64,000 nt of DNA from CAVVDY01 sp963819645 (GCA_963819645.1 CAWFWZ010000016.1:1-64000); one strand, 5' to 3'. Counted from the first letter of the stretch, positions 45,486 through 63,325 are shown. The notes: generated from the sequence alone by a model not told the origin. Translations and numbers: made by a program.

Positions 45486-46957
45486 TGGATTTTCGATTGC
45501 ACGGCGATGAGCCGCATGAAATTAGTTGCTCCGCCCACGCGCTGCGTCCCGGCAACCAGGCCAAATACATCTCCGGGTGAGAGCACGCGCGAAGCTCGGA
45601 GTTGATCTTCCGCAAATTGCGCCATCGCCTCAACCGTAAGTTCCGCTGGACAGCGGATCGGCGTCACTCCCCAGAGCGCGTTCATGCGATTGTGTACTGC
45701 TTCGCTGAAGGTGAAGCCATAAATATCCGCTGCAGGGCGGTACTTGGAGAGAATGCGGGCGGTATTCGCGGTTTCGGTAAAGATGGCAATGGCGCGGACG
45801 TTCAGGTCGCGCGCGGCGTGCGCCATCGATTCGCAGATGGTTTCGGCGATGGAGAGACGCTGACCGCTGTGGTGCTCCGGCGTCAAGGGATGCGCGTTCG
45901 CGGCTTCGGCTTCGCTCACAATTCGCGCCATCATCTCGACTGCTTCCCGCGGATACTTGCCCACTGCGGTTTCGCCCGAGAGCATGACCGCGTCTGTGCC
46001 ATCGAACACCGCATTGGCAATATCGCTGGCTTCGGCTCGCGTGGGCCGCGGATTTACCATCATCGATTCCAGCATCTGGGTTGCGGTTATGACGGGCCGG
46101 CGAAAATCGAGCGCCCGCCGGATCACGTATTTCTGGACGGTCGGGACCTTCTCAGGAGCGACTTCTACTCCCAAATCGCCTCGCGCCACCATCACGCCAT
46201 GCGCTTCCCTGAGGATCGCGTCCAGGTCTTCGATGGCCTGCGGCTTTTCCAGCTTGGCAATCACTCCGACATCATCGCGATAGCGTGCGATCGCAGCCTT
46301 TGCCCGCACCACGTCGGCCGCCGATCGAACAAACGATACCGCGACCACATCGACACCATTCTTCATTCCGAAGTCGAGGTCGGCCAGATCTTTCTCAGTG
46401 AGAGAAGGGAGGCTGATATTCGTTCCCGGCAGGTTGATGCCCTGATTTTCAGCCAGCGTGCCGCCGTTGAGCACTTCGCAGATGACGTCGCCGTTGCGAA
46501 CGTCTTGGACGCGAAGCTCGATCTTTCCGTCGGAGAGCAAAATGCGCTCGCCCGGCTTCACGTCATGAGCGAGCCCGTTGTAAGTGGTGGCGATTACTTC
46601 CGAAGTTCCGGATACATCTTCGGAAGTAATGGTTAGCGTTTGTCCGGCGATGAGCGTGATTGGAAGGTGGTCCTTGAGCTTGCCGGTTCGTATCTTTGGG
46701 CCTTGCAGATCCTGAAGAAGACAGAGCGGCCTGCCCAGCCCGGCGGCAACGGAGCGCAGGCGCAGAATGCGTTCGCGATGCTCGTCATGGGTTCCGTGGG
46801 AAAAGTTCAGGCGCGCCACATCCATACCGGCGAGCATCAGGTCACGCATGCCTTCTTCCGAATCGCTCGCCGGACCGATGGTGCACACGATCTTCGCTCG
46901 GCGACGATGGGTCGAAGGCATGCGAAGCGGATCGAGGGCGGAAGAAGAGTCGGGCAT
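45482..46957 (-). CDS. pyk: Pyruvate kinase
   Basis: 491 residues from MPDSSSALDPLRMPSTHRRR. Motifs: AKIVCTIGPASDSEEGMRDL, MDVARLNFSHGTHDEHRERI, the Mg/K site LEKPQAIEDLDAILREAHGV, MVARGDLGVEVAPEKVPTVQ, the catalytic Lys region VVAVSFVRSAADVVRAKAAI and MLSGETAVGKYPREAVEMMA. The beta-barrel B domain lies between 80 and 180. Catalyses PEP + ADP to pyruvate + ATP. The frame is open 480 bases upstream, but that part is antisense-like to YihY. Followed by an overlapping ABM gene. Confidence 0.97.
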   Translation of the reverse strand: MPDSSSALDPLRMPSTHRRRAKIVCTIGPASDSEEGMRDLMLAGMDVARLNFSHGTHDEHRERILRLRSVAAGLGRPLCLLQDLQGPKIRTGKLKDHLPITLIAGQTLTITSEDVSGTSEVIATTYNGLAHDVKPGERILLSDGKIELRVQDVRNGDVICEVLNGGTLAENQGINLPGTNISLPSLTEKDLADLDFGMKNGVDVVAVSFVRSAADVVRAKAAIARYRDDVGVIAKLEKPQAIEDLDAILREAHGVMVARGDLGVEVAPEKVPTVQKYVIRRALDFRRPVITATQMLESMMVNPRPTRAEASDIANAVFDGTDAVMLSGETAVGKYPREAVEMMARIVSEAEAANAHPLTPEHHSGQRLSIAETICESMAHAARDLNVRAIAIFTETANTARILSKYRPAADIYGFTFSEAVHNRMNALWGVTPIRCPAELTVEAMAQFAEDQLRASRVLSPGDVFGLVAGTQRVGGATNFMRLIAVQSKIQ

Positions 46958-47030
46958 TAGTGTTGTGTATGCACCCGGGGATGGCTGGCGGCAATCTGAC
47001 GGCTGATAGCCGATGGCTGACGGCTTCTTC

Positions 47031-47907
47031 TCACGCCTGGACCTTTCTCTTTCCGGTATCGATGTCAGAGTGGGAACCAAACAGATAGCGCGGGAAGCGC
47101 AGAGCGTTGAACTCAGCCCCGATGAGCACCACCATGGAGACGAGGTACAGCCAGATGAGCAGCGAAATCGCCGCTCCCACCGAGCCGTAGATGACGTCGT
47201 AGTTGGCGTAGCGCCGCAGATAAAAGCCGAACAGGACGGTGGAAACGAACCACAGCACGGTCGCCAGTGCCGACCCGGGCAGCACGCGGTGCCACGGCTG
47301 GGTTCGCGGAACTCCGTGGTGATACACCAGCCCGATGACGGCAATGCTGGTAAGCGCCGACGATAATCCAGCGTACGGCGGTCCACAGGCCCAGGATGTA
47401 CGGCCCCAGCTCGTGCCCGGTGTGGTAAACCGTCCAACGCTCAATCTGGTTTCCAAACGCCACGAGGAAGGAAGCAAACGCCATCGGCAGCCCAGCCAGT
47501 ACGACCAGCAGCAACGCGATCATGCGTTCCTTCACCAGTCCCCACGTCTTCGGCATCTGATAGGCCTTGCGGAAGCCTTCCATCCAGGAAATCATGACGC
47601 CCGAAGCGGTCCAGAGGGTGAAGATGGAGGTGGTGAACAGCAGCTTCAACTTGACCGGCTTGCTCGCCGAAAAATACTGCAGCACGGCACTGCTGGTGCC
47701 TTCGGGCAAAATGCGGCCGAGCGAACGATAGACTTCGCGGAAGAAAGTCTCCGTCGTGTTCGAGGTGGACAGAACCGAAGCCAACACCAGCACGGCAGGG
47801 AAGAGGGTGAGAATCGCCGAGAAAGCAGCCGCCTTGGCAATGGCGAAGGCGTCGTGCTCGAACGACCGCCAGAAGGCCAGCCGAAGATGTTGAAAGAAAG
47901 ATAGCAT
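47031..47907 (-). CDS. YihY/BrkB-family inner-membrane protein, one frameshift
   Basis: About 291 residues after correction. MLSFFQHLRLAFWRSFEHDA and FAIAKAAAFSAILTLFPAVL are the YihY start. FTLWTASGVMISWMEGFRKA is the central conserved block. A slip near 47,355 leads to LTSIAVIGLVYHHGVPRTQP and YANYDVIYGSVGAAISLLIW, ending FGSHSDIDTGKRKVQA. Six transmembrane helices. Function unknown, once misnamed ribonuclease BN. Upstream on the same strand as pyruvate kinase. Confidence 0.88.
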
Positions 47908-48005
47908 CAGTGTGCGCAAAAGCAGTTTACACAGCTAAGAGGGAAGGGGCGATGGAAAAGCAGTTGTCAGTTGCCGGTGGTCGGTTGTCAGTTGGGCTTC
48001 ACAGC

Positions 48006-48032
48006 AAAAGCCCGGAGCTTTCGCCCCGGGCC
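48006..48032 (-). terminator. Terminator of the rpoBC operon
   Basis: Read on the minus strand: GCCCGGGGCGAAAGCTCCGGGC followed by TTTTGC, about 30 bases past the rpoC stop. Confidence 0.75.
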
Positions 48033-48063
48033 GTGTGATTACAGCTTTGATGAACCGACAGCC

Positions 48064-52270
<4,207 letters not shown>

Positions 52271-52421
52271 AATGTCCTCCTTCCCTGCGGTCCCGCTTTG
52301 CGGAAGGCAGGGGTACACGGCTTTGCGCAGCCGTTCGCGGCTCCCGGTACATCAATCTTCATCGGGTGCTGCCTCTTGCGGAAGCGATAGAGGCAGCTAC
52401 CCTGATCCTCAAATGCCAGCG

Positions 52422-56902
<4,481 letters not shown>

Positions 56903-57520
56903 GTATAAAGCTCCTAAATCAGTTCCGGTCAGGCTCGGCGGAGCCGGACCGTATCTGCGCGAAAGGGATCAGTGCCGTCGCGCTGTGGCAGTTTGGGTCT
57001 GAGAAAAACGGGCGCTGGGAATTGCACAAAAACACGAGCGCGCCCGCAGAGACAGAGGTCCCCGCAAGCGCCGCTTGAGGCGTTGAGCAATCCCGTAACC
57101 AAACAGTCCGGGAAATCGGCCAATCGTAACCTGCCGAAATGAGAATTTCTTCCCGCGCCAGTATTTTCAGGCCTTGTCCTCGGCTCGCCCGCCTCTAGCA
57201 TCTGAGCTGATGCTTCGAGGATCGGTTCGCCGCGTGCCACTCACCTGCTGGGTTTGCAAATCCGCTTGGATTCGCTCCACGATGCCCGGGAATTCCGCGA
57301 TACCCGCTGTTAGGTACCGCTAAGCTTCCACGGCCTCATCGTGCCTCTCCACGGCCGCTCTCACGTGAAGAAGTACGTTAGCCACCGCTTCCGTGACCGG
57401 AAAGCAGCAGCAGCATGAGCACTCCGGTCAGCCCTCCGGAGTGAAGCGCCCCGCCCATTACATTTCAGGGAAGTTCAATTATAAAGCATCCCTGCAACGC
57501 TGAGCGGAGCAGAACCTTAC
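56903..57520 (-). promoter_or_regulatory. rplL-rpoB intergenic leader with hairpin and possible promoter
   Basis: About 620 bases without a supported gene. On the minus strand TATAAT occurs at 57483-57478, without a good -35. CACTCCGG (57420-57427) and CCGGAGTG (57436-57443) form an eight-base stem that could attenuate or be an RNase III site between rplL and rpoB, as in other bacteria. Confidence 0.45.
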
Positions 57521-57907
57521 TTACTTCACCTCGACGGTTGCGCCCGCGTCGGTGAACTTCTTCTTGATGGTCTCGGCTTCTTCCTTCGAGATACCTTCCT
57601 TCACGGTCTTGGGAGCGCCATCAACCAGGTCTTTGGCTTCCTTCAGACCGAGGCTGGTGACTTCGCGGACAGCCTTGATCACGTTGATCTTGTTGGCGCC
57701 GGCACCGGTAAGCACGACGGCGAACTCCGTCTTCTCTTCCGCCGGGGCTGCAGCCGCAGCTCCCGCACCAGCTCCGCCCGCCATCATGACAGGGGCCGCA
57801 GCCGCTGCCGAGACGCCGAGGCGCTCTTCCAACTTCTTTACCAGGGCCGCCGCATCCAGAAGCGACAAGCCTACGATTGAATCTTCCAACTGCTGCAGAT
57901 CCGCCAT
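57521..57907 (-). CDS. rplL: Ribosomal protein L7/L12
   Basis: 128 residues from MADLQQLEDSIVGLSLLDAA with GGAG six bases upstream; an in-frame ATG four codons earlier lacks a site. Dimerisation domain, Ala/Gly hinge (AAAPVMMAGGAGAGAAAAAP), and C-terminal domain EKTEFAVVLTGAGANKINVI and EVTSLGLKEAKDLVDGAPKT. Forms the stalk that recruits GTPase factors. Confidence 0.97.
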   Translation of the reverse strand: MADLQQLEDSIVGLSLLDAAALVKKLEERLGVSAAAAAPVMMAGGAGAGAAAAAPAEEKTEFAVVLTGAGANKINVIKAVREVTSLGLKEAKDLVDGAPKTVKEGISKEEAETIKKKFTDAGATVEVK

Positions 57908-58147
57908 GTGTTTCTCCAATATTTGTTATTCGTTGTGCTTGATTTCGTTATCGTTTCGAGGTTTCCAATGTGCAGACCCACATGCCAGACAACACGCAGG
58001 GAAGCACCCCTCACAACGGATAACCAAAATCTTTAGGAAGCGCTTTCGCTCTTCCAAACTTGTTGAACTCTAGAGACTGTCATCCTGAGCGGAGGCGGCT
58101 CTTTTGCCGCCGGAGTCGAAGGACCCCTATCCCGCCACCGACAATCC
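57908..58147. repeat. rplJ-rplL gap with one copy of the GTCATCCTGAG repeat
   Basis: Contains GTCATCCTGAGCGGAGGCGG, CTCTTTTGCCGCCGGAGTCG, AAGGACCCC near 58078-58125, a diverged single copy of the repeat family. No gene. Confidence 0.6.
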
Positions 58148-58696
58148 CTACGCGCTGGCGGCTTCGCCACCGGCAAACTTGTTTTCTTTCACACCCTGGT
58201 CGATGACCACCGCCAGGTCGCGTCCCACGGCATTCATCACCGTGACCAGGCGCTGTGCCGGAGCGTTCATCAGCATCAGCAGCTTGGAGTAGAGCTCTTC
58301 CTTCGAAGGCAGGCTGGCCAGCGCATCGATCTCTTTGATCGCGATGACGCGGCCTTCGACGATGCCGGCCTTGAAGGTGTACTCCGGGTTGTCCTTGGCG
58401 TACTTGCTCAGCGCCTTCGCCAGCGCGACTGGGTCGCCGCTGGTGTAGGCAATCGAAGTGACGCCGGCTAAGCTCTTCAACGCCTCTTCGACCTTGCTGC
58501 CCTTGCCAGCGCGCTCAGCCAGCGTGTTCTTCACCACGCGATACTTCGCGCCCGCGCCACGGACTGCCTTGCGGAGCTCGTAGTCTTTCTCCACCGTCAT
58601 CTTGGCAAACGTGCCCACGATGGCATGGCTGGCCTGCTGCAGTTCTTCCGTCAGCTTCTCGACCTGCTCAATCTTCTTTTCTCTGGTGACTGCCAT
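58148..58696 (-). CDS. rplJ: Ribosomal protein L10
   Basis: 182 residues, MAVTREKKIEQVEKLTEELQ, with AGAKYRVVKNTLAERAGKGS and the C-terminal helix ALASLPSKEELYSKLLMLMN, which binds L12 dimers. Stalk base protein. Between rplA and rplL in the standard order; hairpins flank it in place of a recognisable L10 leader. Confidence 0.97.
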   Translation of the reverse strand: MAVTREKKIEQVEKLTEELQQASHAIVGTFAKMTVEKDYELRKAVRGAGAKYRVVKNTLAERAGKGSKVEEALKSLAGVTSIAYTSGDPVALAKALSKYAKDNPEYTFKAGIVEGRVIAIKEIDALASLPSKEELYSKLLMLMNAPAQRLVTVMNAVGRDLAVVIDQGVKENKFAGGEAASA

Positions 58697-58789
58697 GATT
58701 CAATCCTTTGCAAACTCTGATTTGAAGGGGCACGGCTTCAGCCATGCCATTTCGGCTCTTCCAAATCAGGGGCTTTAGCCCCATTGGGA
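58697..58789 (-). repeat. rplA-rplJ spacer with small hairpins
   Basis: Contains GGGGCTTTAGCCCC, a perfect stem with tetraloop of the lineage hairpin family, and GGCACGGCTTCAGCCATGCC. It sits where an L10-binding leader is expected. Confidence 0.6.
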
Positions 58790-59497
58790 CTAGCCCTTTG
58801 CCGCTGTTTCAATCGCCGCAGTGTCGATCGCAATTCCCGGACCCATCGTCGAGCTCAGATAGCAGCCCTTGATGTACTTGCCCTTGGCAACCGACGGCTT
58901 CGCCTTAATGACGCTGGTGATCACCGTGGCTGCGTTGTCGACCAACTTGTCAGCCGTGAACGAAATCTTGCCCACCGGAACGTGGACCAGCGCTGTCTTA
59001 TCAGTACGAAACTCAACCTTGCCGGCCTTGGTTTCCTTGACCGCTGCCGCAACATCGAAGGTCACGGTACCCGTCTTTGGGTTCGGCATCAGTCCGCGCG
59101 GACCAAGCACCTTGCCCAGGCGGCCGACCGACTTCATCATGTCGGGCGTGGAAATCACAGCGTCGTAGTCGGTCCAGTTTTCTTTCTGGATCTTCTCGAC
59201 CATGTCCTCGCCGCCTACGAAGTCAGCACCCGCCGCTTCCGCCTCGCGAACTTTTTCGCCGCTGGCGATGACCAGGACCTTTTTCGTTTTGCCCAACCCG
59301 TGCGGGAGAATTACTGTTCCGCGCACCATCTGGTCGGCGTGCTTGGGATCGACTCCCAGGCGCATGGTGAGGTCCACCGTCTCGTCGAACTTGGCGAACT
59401 TCACCTTCTGCAACAACGGCACGGCATCCTGAAGCGTGTACGAACGCGCTTCGATCTCCGTGCGTGCCTTCTCGATATTTTTACCTGATTTCTTCAT
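58790..59497 (-). CDS. rplA: Ribosomal protein L1
   Basis: 235 residues, MKKSGKNIEKARTEIEARSY. FDETVDLTMRLGVDPKHADQ, RGTVILPHGLGKTKKVLVIA and KVLGPRGLMPNPKTGTVTFD (the rRNA-binding signature) are intact. L1 also represses its own operon in many bacteria. Confidence 0.98.
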   Translation of the reverse strand: MKKSGKNIEKARTEIEARSYTLQDAVPLLQKVKFAKFDETVDLTMRLGVDPKHADQMVRGTVILPHGLGKTKKVLVIASGEKVREAEAAGADFVGGEDMVEKIQKENWTDYDAVISTPDMMKSVGRLGKVLGPRGLMPNPKTGTVTFDVAAAVKETKAGKVEFRTDKTALVHVPVGKISFTADKLVDNAATVITSVIKAKPSVAKGKYIKGCYLSSTMGPGIAIDTAAIETAAKG

Positions 59498-59632
59498 TGC
59501 ACTCCTTGTCTCCCACCGCTGCTCGCTGCTGCTGAGAAGCCGTGGTGTTTACGACGAATCCAGCCTTGGGGCTAAAGCCCCCATATATATTCAGTCGCTT
59601 ACGCTGGCCTGAAGGCCAGCTCTACCAAACTC
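59498..59632. repeat. rplK-rplA spacer with hairpins
   Basis: GGGGCTAAAGCCCC and TGGCCTGAAGGCCA are perfect stems with small A-rich loops. No gene. Confidence 0.6.
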
Positions 59633-60064
59633 TTACGCCGTGACTTCAATCCCCATCGAGCGGGCGGTGCCCTTGATGCTCTTCACTGCGGCTTCCACCG
59701 AGGCGGCATTCAAGTCGGGCATCTTCTGCTTGGCGATCTCCAGAACCTGCTTCTCGGTGACCTTGCCGACCTTGTCCTTATTGGGCGTGCCCGAGCCCTT
59801 GGCAACCGCCGCAGCGCGTTTCAGCAGAATCGCTGCTGGAGGCGTTTTGGTGATGAAGGTGAACGTGCGATCGCTGTACACCGAGACCACCACCGGGATA
59901 ATCAGGCCGTCCATTTCTTTCGCGCTGGTTCTGGCATTGAACTGCTTGCAGAACTCCATGATGTTGATCTGTGCCTGACCCAGCGCGGGGCCGACCGGAG
60001 GGGCCGGCGTGGCCTTGCCCGCCGCAATCTGCAACTTCACCGAACCTGTAATTTTCTTTGCCAT
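59633..60064 (-). CDS. rplK: Ribosomal protein L11
   Basis: 143 residues, MAKKITGSVKLQIAAGKATP then APPVGPALGQAQINIMEFCK. KTPPAAILLKRAAAVAKGSG and KVTEKQVLEIAKQKMPDLNA complete the two domains. GTPase-centre rRNA binder. Confidence 0.98.
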   Translation of the reverse strand: MAKKITGSVKLQIAAGKATPAPPVGPALGQAQINIMEFCKQFNARTSAKEMDGLIIPVVVSVYSDRTFTFITKTPPAAILLKRAAAVAKGSGTPNKDKVGKVTEKQVLEIAKQKMPDLNAASVEAAVKSIKGTARSMGIEVTA

Positions 60065-60166
60065 GTTCTCTCTTCACCCAAGGCGGCTAGCCGCCCGCAA
60101 ATTCCTTGGGGCCAAAGCCCCTTATCGATACACGATCTAAATACGGCGCCAAAGCGCCGCACCACT
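60065..60166. repeat. nusG-rplK spacer with hairpins
   Basis: GGGGCCAAAGCCCC and GGCGCCAAAGCGCC, again perfect stems with AAA loops. No gene. Confidence 0.6.
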
Positions 60167-60814
60167 CTAGGTTATGACCTTCTCGACCTGCCCAAACTCC
60201 AACTCCACCGGAGTCGAGCGGCCGAAGATCGTGACCATAACCTTCAACGTCTCGCGGTCTTCGTTGACCTCGTCCACCACGCCGGTAAAGCTGGCGAAGG
60301 GACCCTCACTGATGCGCACCGACTCGTTCTTTTCGAACTTGACCTTGAGCTTCGGCTTTTCTTTGCTGTCGGCGACGCGATAAACAATCTGCTGGACTTC
60401 TTCTTCAGAAAGCGGCGTTGGCTGCTGGCCGGTGCCCACAAAGCCGGTAACGCGCGGCGTGGACTTCACTACATGCCACACGTTGTCGTCCATGTCCATT
60501 TCGACCAGCACATAGCCGGGATAGAACATGCGCTCGCTGGTGTACTTCTTGCCGCCGCGCACCTCGGTCACCGACTCGGTCGGTATCAGCACCTGGCCGA
60601 TGCGCTGTTCGAGCTCGGGATAGGCGCGCACGCGCGACTCCAGCGACTCCTTCACTTTGCGCTCAAAGCCCGAATAGGTGTGGATGATGTACCACTTCAT
60701 ATTCGGATTCTTAGGCTTCTCTTCCGCGACCGCCGTCGTGGTAGAGGTTTCCGCTTCGCCGGAGGGTTGCGCCTCAGCGCTGTTCGTTTCGGTTTTGATC
60801 TCTTCGTCTGTCAT
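60167..60814 (-). CDS. nusG: Transcription elongation/termination factor NusG
   Basis: 215 residues from MTDEEIKTETNSAEAQPSGE. An acidic extension of about 35 residues precedes the NGN domain (MKWYIIHTYSGFERKVKESL, RMFYPGYVLVEMDMDDNVWH). The KOW domain is VRISEGPFASFTGVVDEVNE and TIFGRSTPVELEFGQVEKVI. Couples polymerase, Rho and ribosome. In the order secE-nusG-rplKAJL-rpoBC. Confidence 0.97.
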   Translation of the reverse strand: MTDEEIKTETNSAEAQPSGEAETSTTTAVAEEKPKNPNMKWYIIHTYSGFERKVKESLESRVRAYPELEQRIGQVLIPTESVTEVRGGKKYTSERMFYPGYVLVEMDMDDNVWHVVKSTPRVTGFVGTGQQPTPLSEEEVQQIVYRVADSKEKPKLKVKFEKNESVRISEGPFASFTGVVDEVNEDRETLKVMVTIFGRSTPVELEFGQVEKVIT

Positions 60815-60823
60815 TACTTCCAA

Positions 60824-61084
60824 CTATCGATGAGCGAGCGAGCGCAGGGCCTGGTCCAAGGTCTTTCCGATAATCGTGTCGATAATCCAGAAATAACCCG
60901 CAAACAGGAATACCGTGATGATGACCACCGTCGTCGTGCCCTGTACTTCCTTACGACTGGGCGTGGTGACCTTCTTCATTTCAGTGCGCACATCGTTGTA
61001 AAAACTCTTGGCGCGCTGCGGCCACGCCTTGATGGTGGCCAGCTTATCGTCGTGAACCGGTTCGATGCCTGCGGACTTCGCCAT
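60824..61084 (-). CDS. secE: Preprotein translocase subunit SecE
   Basis: 86 residues from MAKSAGIEPVHDDKLATIKA. The amphipathic helix WPQRAKSFYNDVRTEMKKVT is followed by the conserved TPSRKEVQGTTTVVIITVFL and one transmembrane helix. Small essential clamp of SecYEG. The upstream in-frame extension covers the tRNA-Trp gene, so it is not coding. Confidence 0.95.
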   Translation of the reverse strand: MAKSAGIEPVHDDKLATIKAWPQRAKSFYNDVRTEMKKVTTPSRKEVQGTTTVVIITVFLFAGYFWIIDTIIGKTLDQALRSLAHR

Positions 61085-61174
61085 CTGATACCCGTCTCCA
61101 GCGCTATCGCGCCTGTACTTTCCCTTTGTCATCCCGAGGCGACTTCGTTTCGCCAAGGGCTCCCGTCCAAAAAC

Positions 61175-61250
61175 TGGCAGGGGCGGAGGGATTCGAACCC
61201 CCAAGTCCGGTTTTGGAGACCGGCAGTTTAACCGTTGAGCTTACGCCCCT
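61175..61250 (-). tRNA. trnW: tRNA-Trp (CCA)
   Basis: Minus strand 5' AGGGGCG pairs with CGCCCCT, then G and encoded CCA. The anticodon loop is CTCCAAA within the stem CCGGT/ACCGG; the T-loop GGTTCGAATCC is present. Lies between rpmG and secE, the conserved place. Confidence 0.96.
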
Positions 61251-61399
61251 ATTGAGCCGTCAGCTGTCAGCCATCAGCTTCTGCGTTACGTTGAGCGACC
61301 GTTTTTGTCTTCCGCCAGAGTTCTCGCCCGGAAACATCCGGCAATCATTCCCATCAGCTTCGCGCCATAGAAAACAAGCTGAGAGCTGACGGCTGAAAG
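61251..61399. other. Short spacer, no gene
   Basis: Contains GAGCCGTCAGCTGTCAGCCA and later GCTGAGAGCTGACGGCTGAA, an interrupted inverted repeat of the AGCTGTCAG type also seen after the cysteine desulfurase. Confidence 0.4.
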
Positions 61400-61552
61400 C
61401 TATTTCGTTTCCTTATGCGACGTGTGCTTGCGGCACGTCCGGCAGAACTTGTTGAACTCCAACCGGGTCGTGGTGGTCTTCTTGTTCTTGGTGGTCGAGT
61501 AATTGCGATTCTTGCAATCACCGCACTGCAACGTAACAATCTCGCGGGGCAT
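61400..61552 (-). CDS. rpmG: Ribosomal protein L33, zinc-ribbon form
   Basis: 50 residues from MPREIVTLQCGDCKNRNYST, then LEFNKFCRTCRKHTSHKETK. Two C-x2-C pairs (CGDC, CRTC) show the zinc-binding C+ type. The upstream in-frame part is not L33-like. Confidence 0.96.
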   Translation of the reverse strand: MPREIVTLQCGDCKNRNYSTTKNKKTTTTRLEFNKFCRTCRKHTSHKETK

Positions 61553-61754
61553 TAGCCTTCTCCATTTCGTTTGCCTCACAGTCTGGAACCTTGAGGCCTT
61601 GTCCGAGTCCAAGCTCGGATATCAGCGGAGCAAACTTCCTGTTCCGCCGAAAACTTCGGGTGGCCCATTCCGGCATCTTTTGCCGGGGTGGGGAATTTCA
61701 AACTTCGGGTGCCCCACTCATTCCTGCACTTGGAATGAGTGGGATCCCGAAAAC
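61553..61754. other. tuf-rpmG spacer
   Basis: About 200 bases. AACTTCGGGTGCCCCACTCA, TTCCTGCACTTGGAATGAGT and GGGAT form an imperfect inverted repeat (CCCCACTCATTCC / GGAATGAGTGGG), a plausible terminator for tuf. Confidence 0.5.
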
Positions 61755-62942
61755 CTAAGCGATGATCTCGCTAATGGTTCCCGCGCCGACGGTGCGTCCA
61801 CCTTCGCGAATAGCGAAGCGCAGACCTTTCTCCATCGCGACCGGAGTAATCAGCTCGATCTCGAGCGCTACGTTGTCGCCCGGCATCACCATCTCCGTGC
61901 CCGCCGGCAGTGTCGCCACGCCCGTCACGTCGGTGGTGCGGAAGTAGAACTGCGGCCGATAGCCCTTGAAGAACGGAGTGTGACGTCCGCCTTCATCTTT
62001 CGACAACACGTAAACTTCGCCCTTGAACTTGGTGTGCGGCGTAATCGAGCCGGGCTTGGCCAAAACCATGCCGCGCTCGACGTCTTCTTTCGCAATGCCG
62101 CGCAACAGCAGTCCGGCATTGTCGCCCGCCAGACCTTCGTCCAGCTGCTTCTTGAACATTTCCACGCCGGTGACAACCGTCTTGCGGGTCTCGCGGAAGC
62201 CGACAATCTCCGACTCTTCGCCCACCTTCACCTTGCCACGCTCGATACGGCCGGTCACCACCGTGCCGCGTCCCTGAATCGAGAAGATGTCTTCGATCGG
62301 CATCAGGAATGGCTTGTCGATGTCGCGCGCCGGCAGCGGAACGTTCTTGTCGACCGCTTCCATCAGCTCGTCGATCTTGGCTTCCCACTGCGCTTCGCCG
62401 TTCAGCGCTCCCAGCGCCGAGCCGCGAACCACCGGCAGATCGTCGCCCGGGAAGTTGTACTTGGTCAGCAACTCGCGCACTTCCATCTCGACCAGATCGA
62501 TCAGCTCGGGATCTTCCACCGCATCGCACTTGTTGAGGAACACGACCACGTAGGGCACGCCGACCTGGCGGGCCAGCAGCACGTGCTCTTTGGTCTGCGG
62601 CATCGGACCGTCGGTGGCGGCGACTACCAGAATCGCGCCATCCATCTGCGCCGCGCCGGTAATCATGTTCTTGATGTAGTCGGCGTGGCCGGGACAGTCA
62701 ACGTGCGCGTAGTGCCGGTTGGCGGTCTCATACTCGACGTGCGCCGTGGCAATGGTGATGCCGCGCTCGCGCTCTTCCGGCGCGTTGTCAATCGAATCGA
62801 AGCTGCGGAACTTGATGTTCGGGTTGTGCTTCGACAGAACCTTGGTGATGGCCGCCGTCAACGTCGTCTTGCCATGATCGATGTGTCCGATCGTGCCTAC
62901 GTTCACGTGCGGCTTGCTGCGGTCAAATTTCTCTTTCGCCAT
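61755..62942 (-). CDS. tuf: Elongation factor Tu
   Basis: 395 residues. MAKEKFDRSKPHVNVGTIGH then IDHGKTTLTAAITKVLSKHN (P-loop), ERERGITIATAHVEYETANR (effector), HVDCPGHADYIKNMITGAAQ (G3), VVFLNKCDAVEDPELIDLVE (G4). Ends LRFAIREGGRTVGAGTISEI. Delivers aminoacyl-tRNA to the ribosome. Intact. Preceded by tRNA-Gly and tRNA-Thr, as in the E. coli tufB operon. Confidence 0.99.
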   Translation of the reverse strand: MAKEKFDRSKPHVNVGTIGHIDHGKTTLTAAITKVLSKHNPNIKFRSFDSIDNAPEERERGITIATAHVEYETANRHYAHVDCPGHADYIKNMITGAAQMDGAILVVAATDGPMPQTKEHVLLARQVGVPYVVVFLNKCDAVEDPELIDLVEMEVRELLTKYNFPGDDLPVVRGSALGALNGEAQWEAKIDELMEAVDKNVPLPARDIDKPFLMPIEDIFSIQGRGTVVTGRIERGKVKVGEESEIVGFRETRKTVVTGVEMFKKQLDEGLAGDNAGLLLRGIAKEDVERGMVLAKPGSITPHTKFKGEVYVLSKDEGGRHTPFFKGYRPQFYFRTTDVTGVATLPAGTEMVMPGDNVALEIELITPVAMEKGLRFAIREGGRTVGAGTISEIIA

Positions 62943-62950
62943 AATTCCAC

Positions 62951-63325
62951 CTAGTAATACCGATAAAGTTTGCTGTACTTCTCGCGCAAGGGAAGCTCAA
63001 TGTCTTCCAACGCGGTTAAATAACGCTCTCGAATCTGGGCCTGGTCGCTCACGCTCAGCGCTTCATAAAGCTGCTTTGCGCCCTTGCCACCCTTGATTGC
63101 CGCGGGGTCGGCTGCTTCCAGCAATCCCTCGCGCAAGACCCGCTCAAAGTCGCGGATGGGAACTCCTTTACGCTGCAATATCCGCAGAAAGCCTTCCACG
63201 TTCTGCAAACCAAATATCCGCTTCAACGCGGATTGCAGTTGCTCGAACTCTTCCAGCTTTTCGACTTTGAGACCTGCCTGCTGAAAGACGGGTCTGGGCT
63301 CCGATTGCATACTGGAACTAGTCAT
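62951..63325 (-). CDS. Unknown helical protein inserted between tRNA-Thr and tuf
   Basis: 124 residues, nine bases before the tuf start. MTSSSMQSEPRPVFQQAGLK, then VEKLEEFEQLQSALKRIFGL, GLLEAADPAAIKGGKGAKQL and REKYSKLYRYY. All-helical, soluble, no cysteine motif. The position inside a conserved translation block and the tight spacing suggest a co-expressed translation-linked protein, perhaps lineage-specific. No family known to me. Confidence 0.7.
   Translation of the reverse strand: MTSSSMQSEPRPVFQQAGLKVEKLEEFEQLQSALKRIFGLQNVEGFLRILQRKGVPIRDFERVLREGLLEAADPAAIKGGKGAKQLYEALSVSDQAQIRERYLTALEDIELPLREKYSKLYRYY

Noticed and set aside
45482..47437. 651-residue pyruvate kinase with an N-terminal extension
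   Set aside because: The extension is YihY sequence read in the wrong frame; the true start is the ATG at 46957.
56929..57240. 103-residue minus-strand frame in the rpoB leader
   Set aside because: Unnatural composition, no ribosome site; lies in a leader that is normally noncoding.
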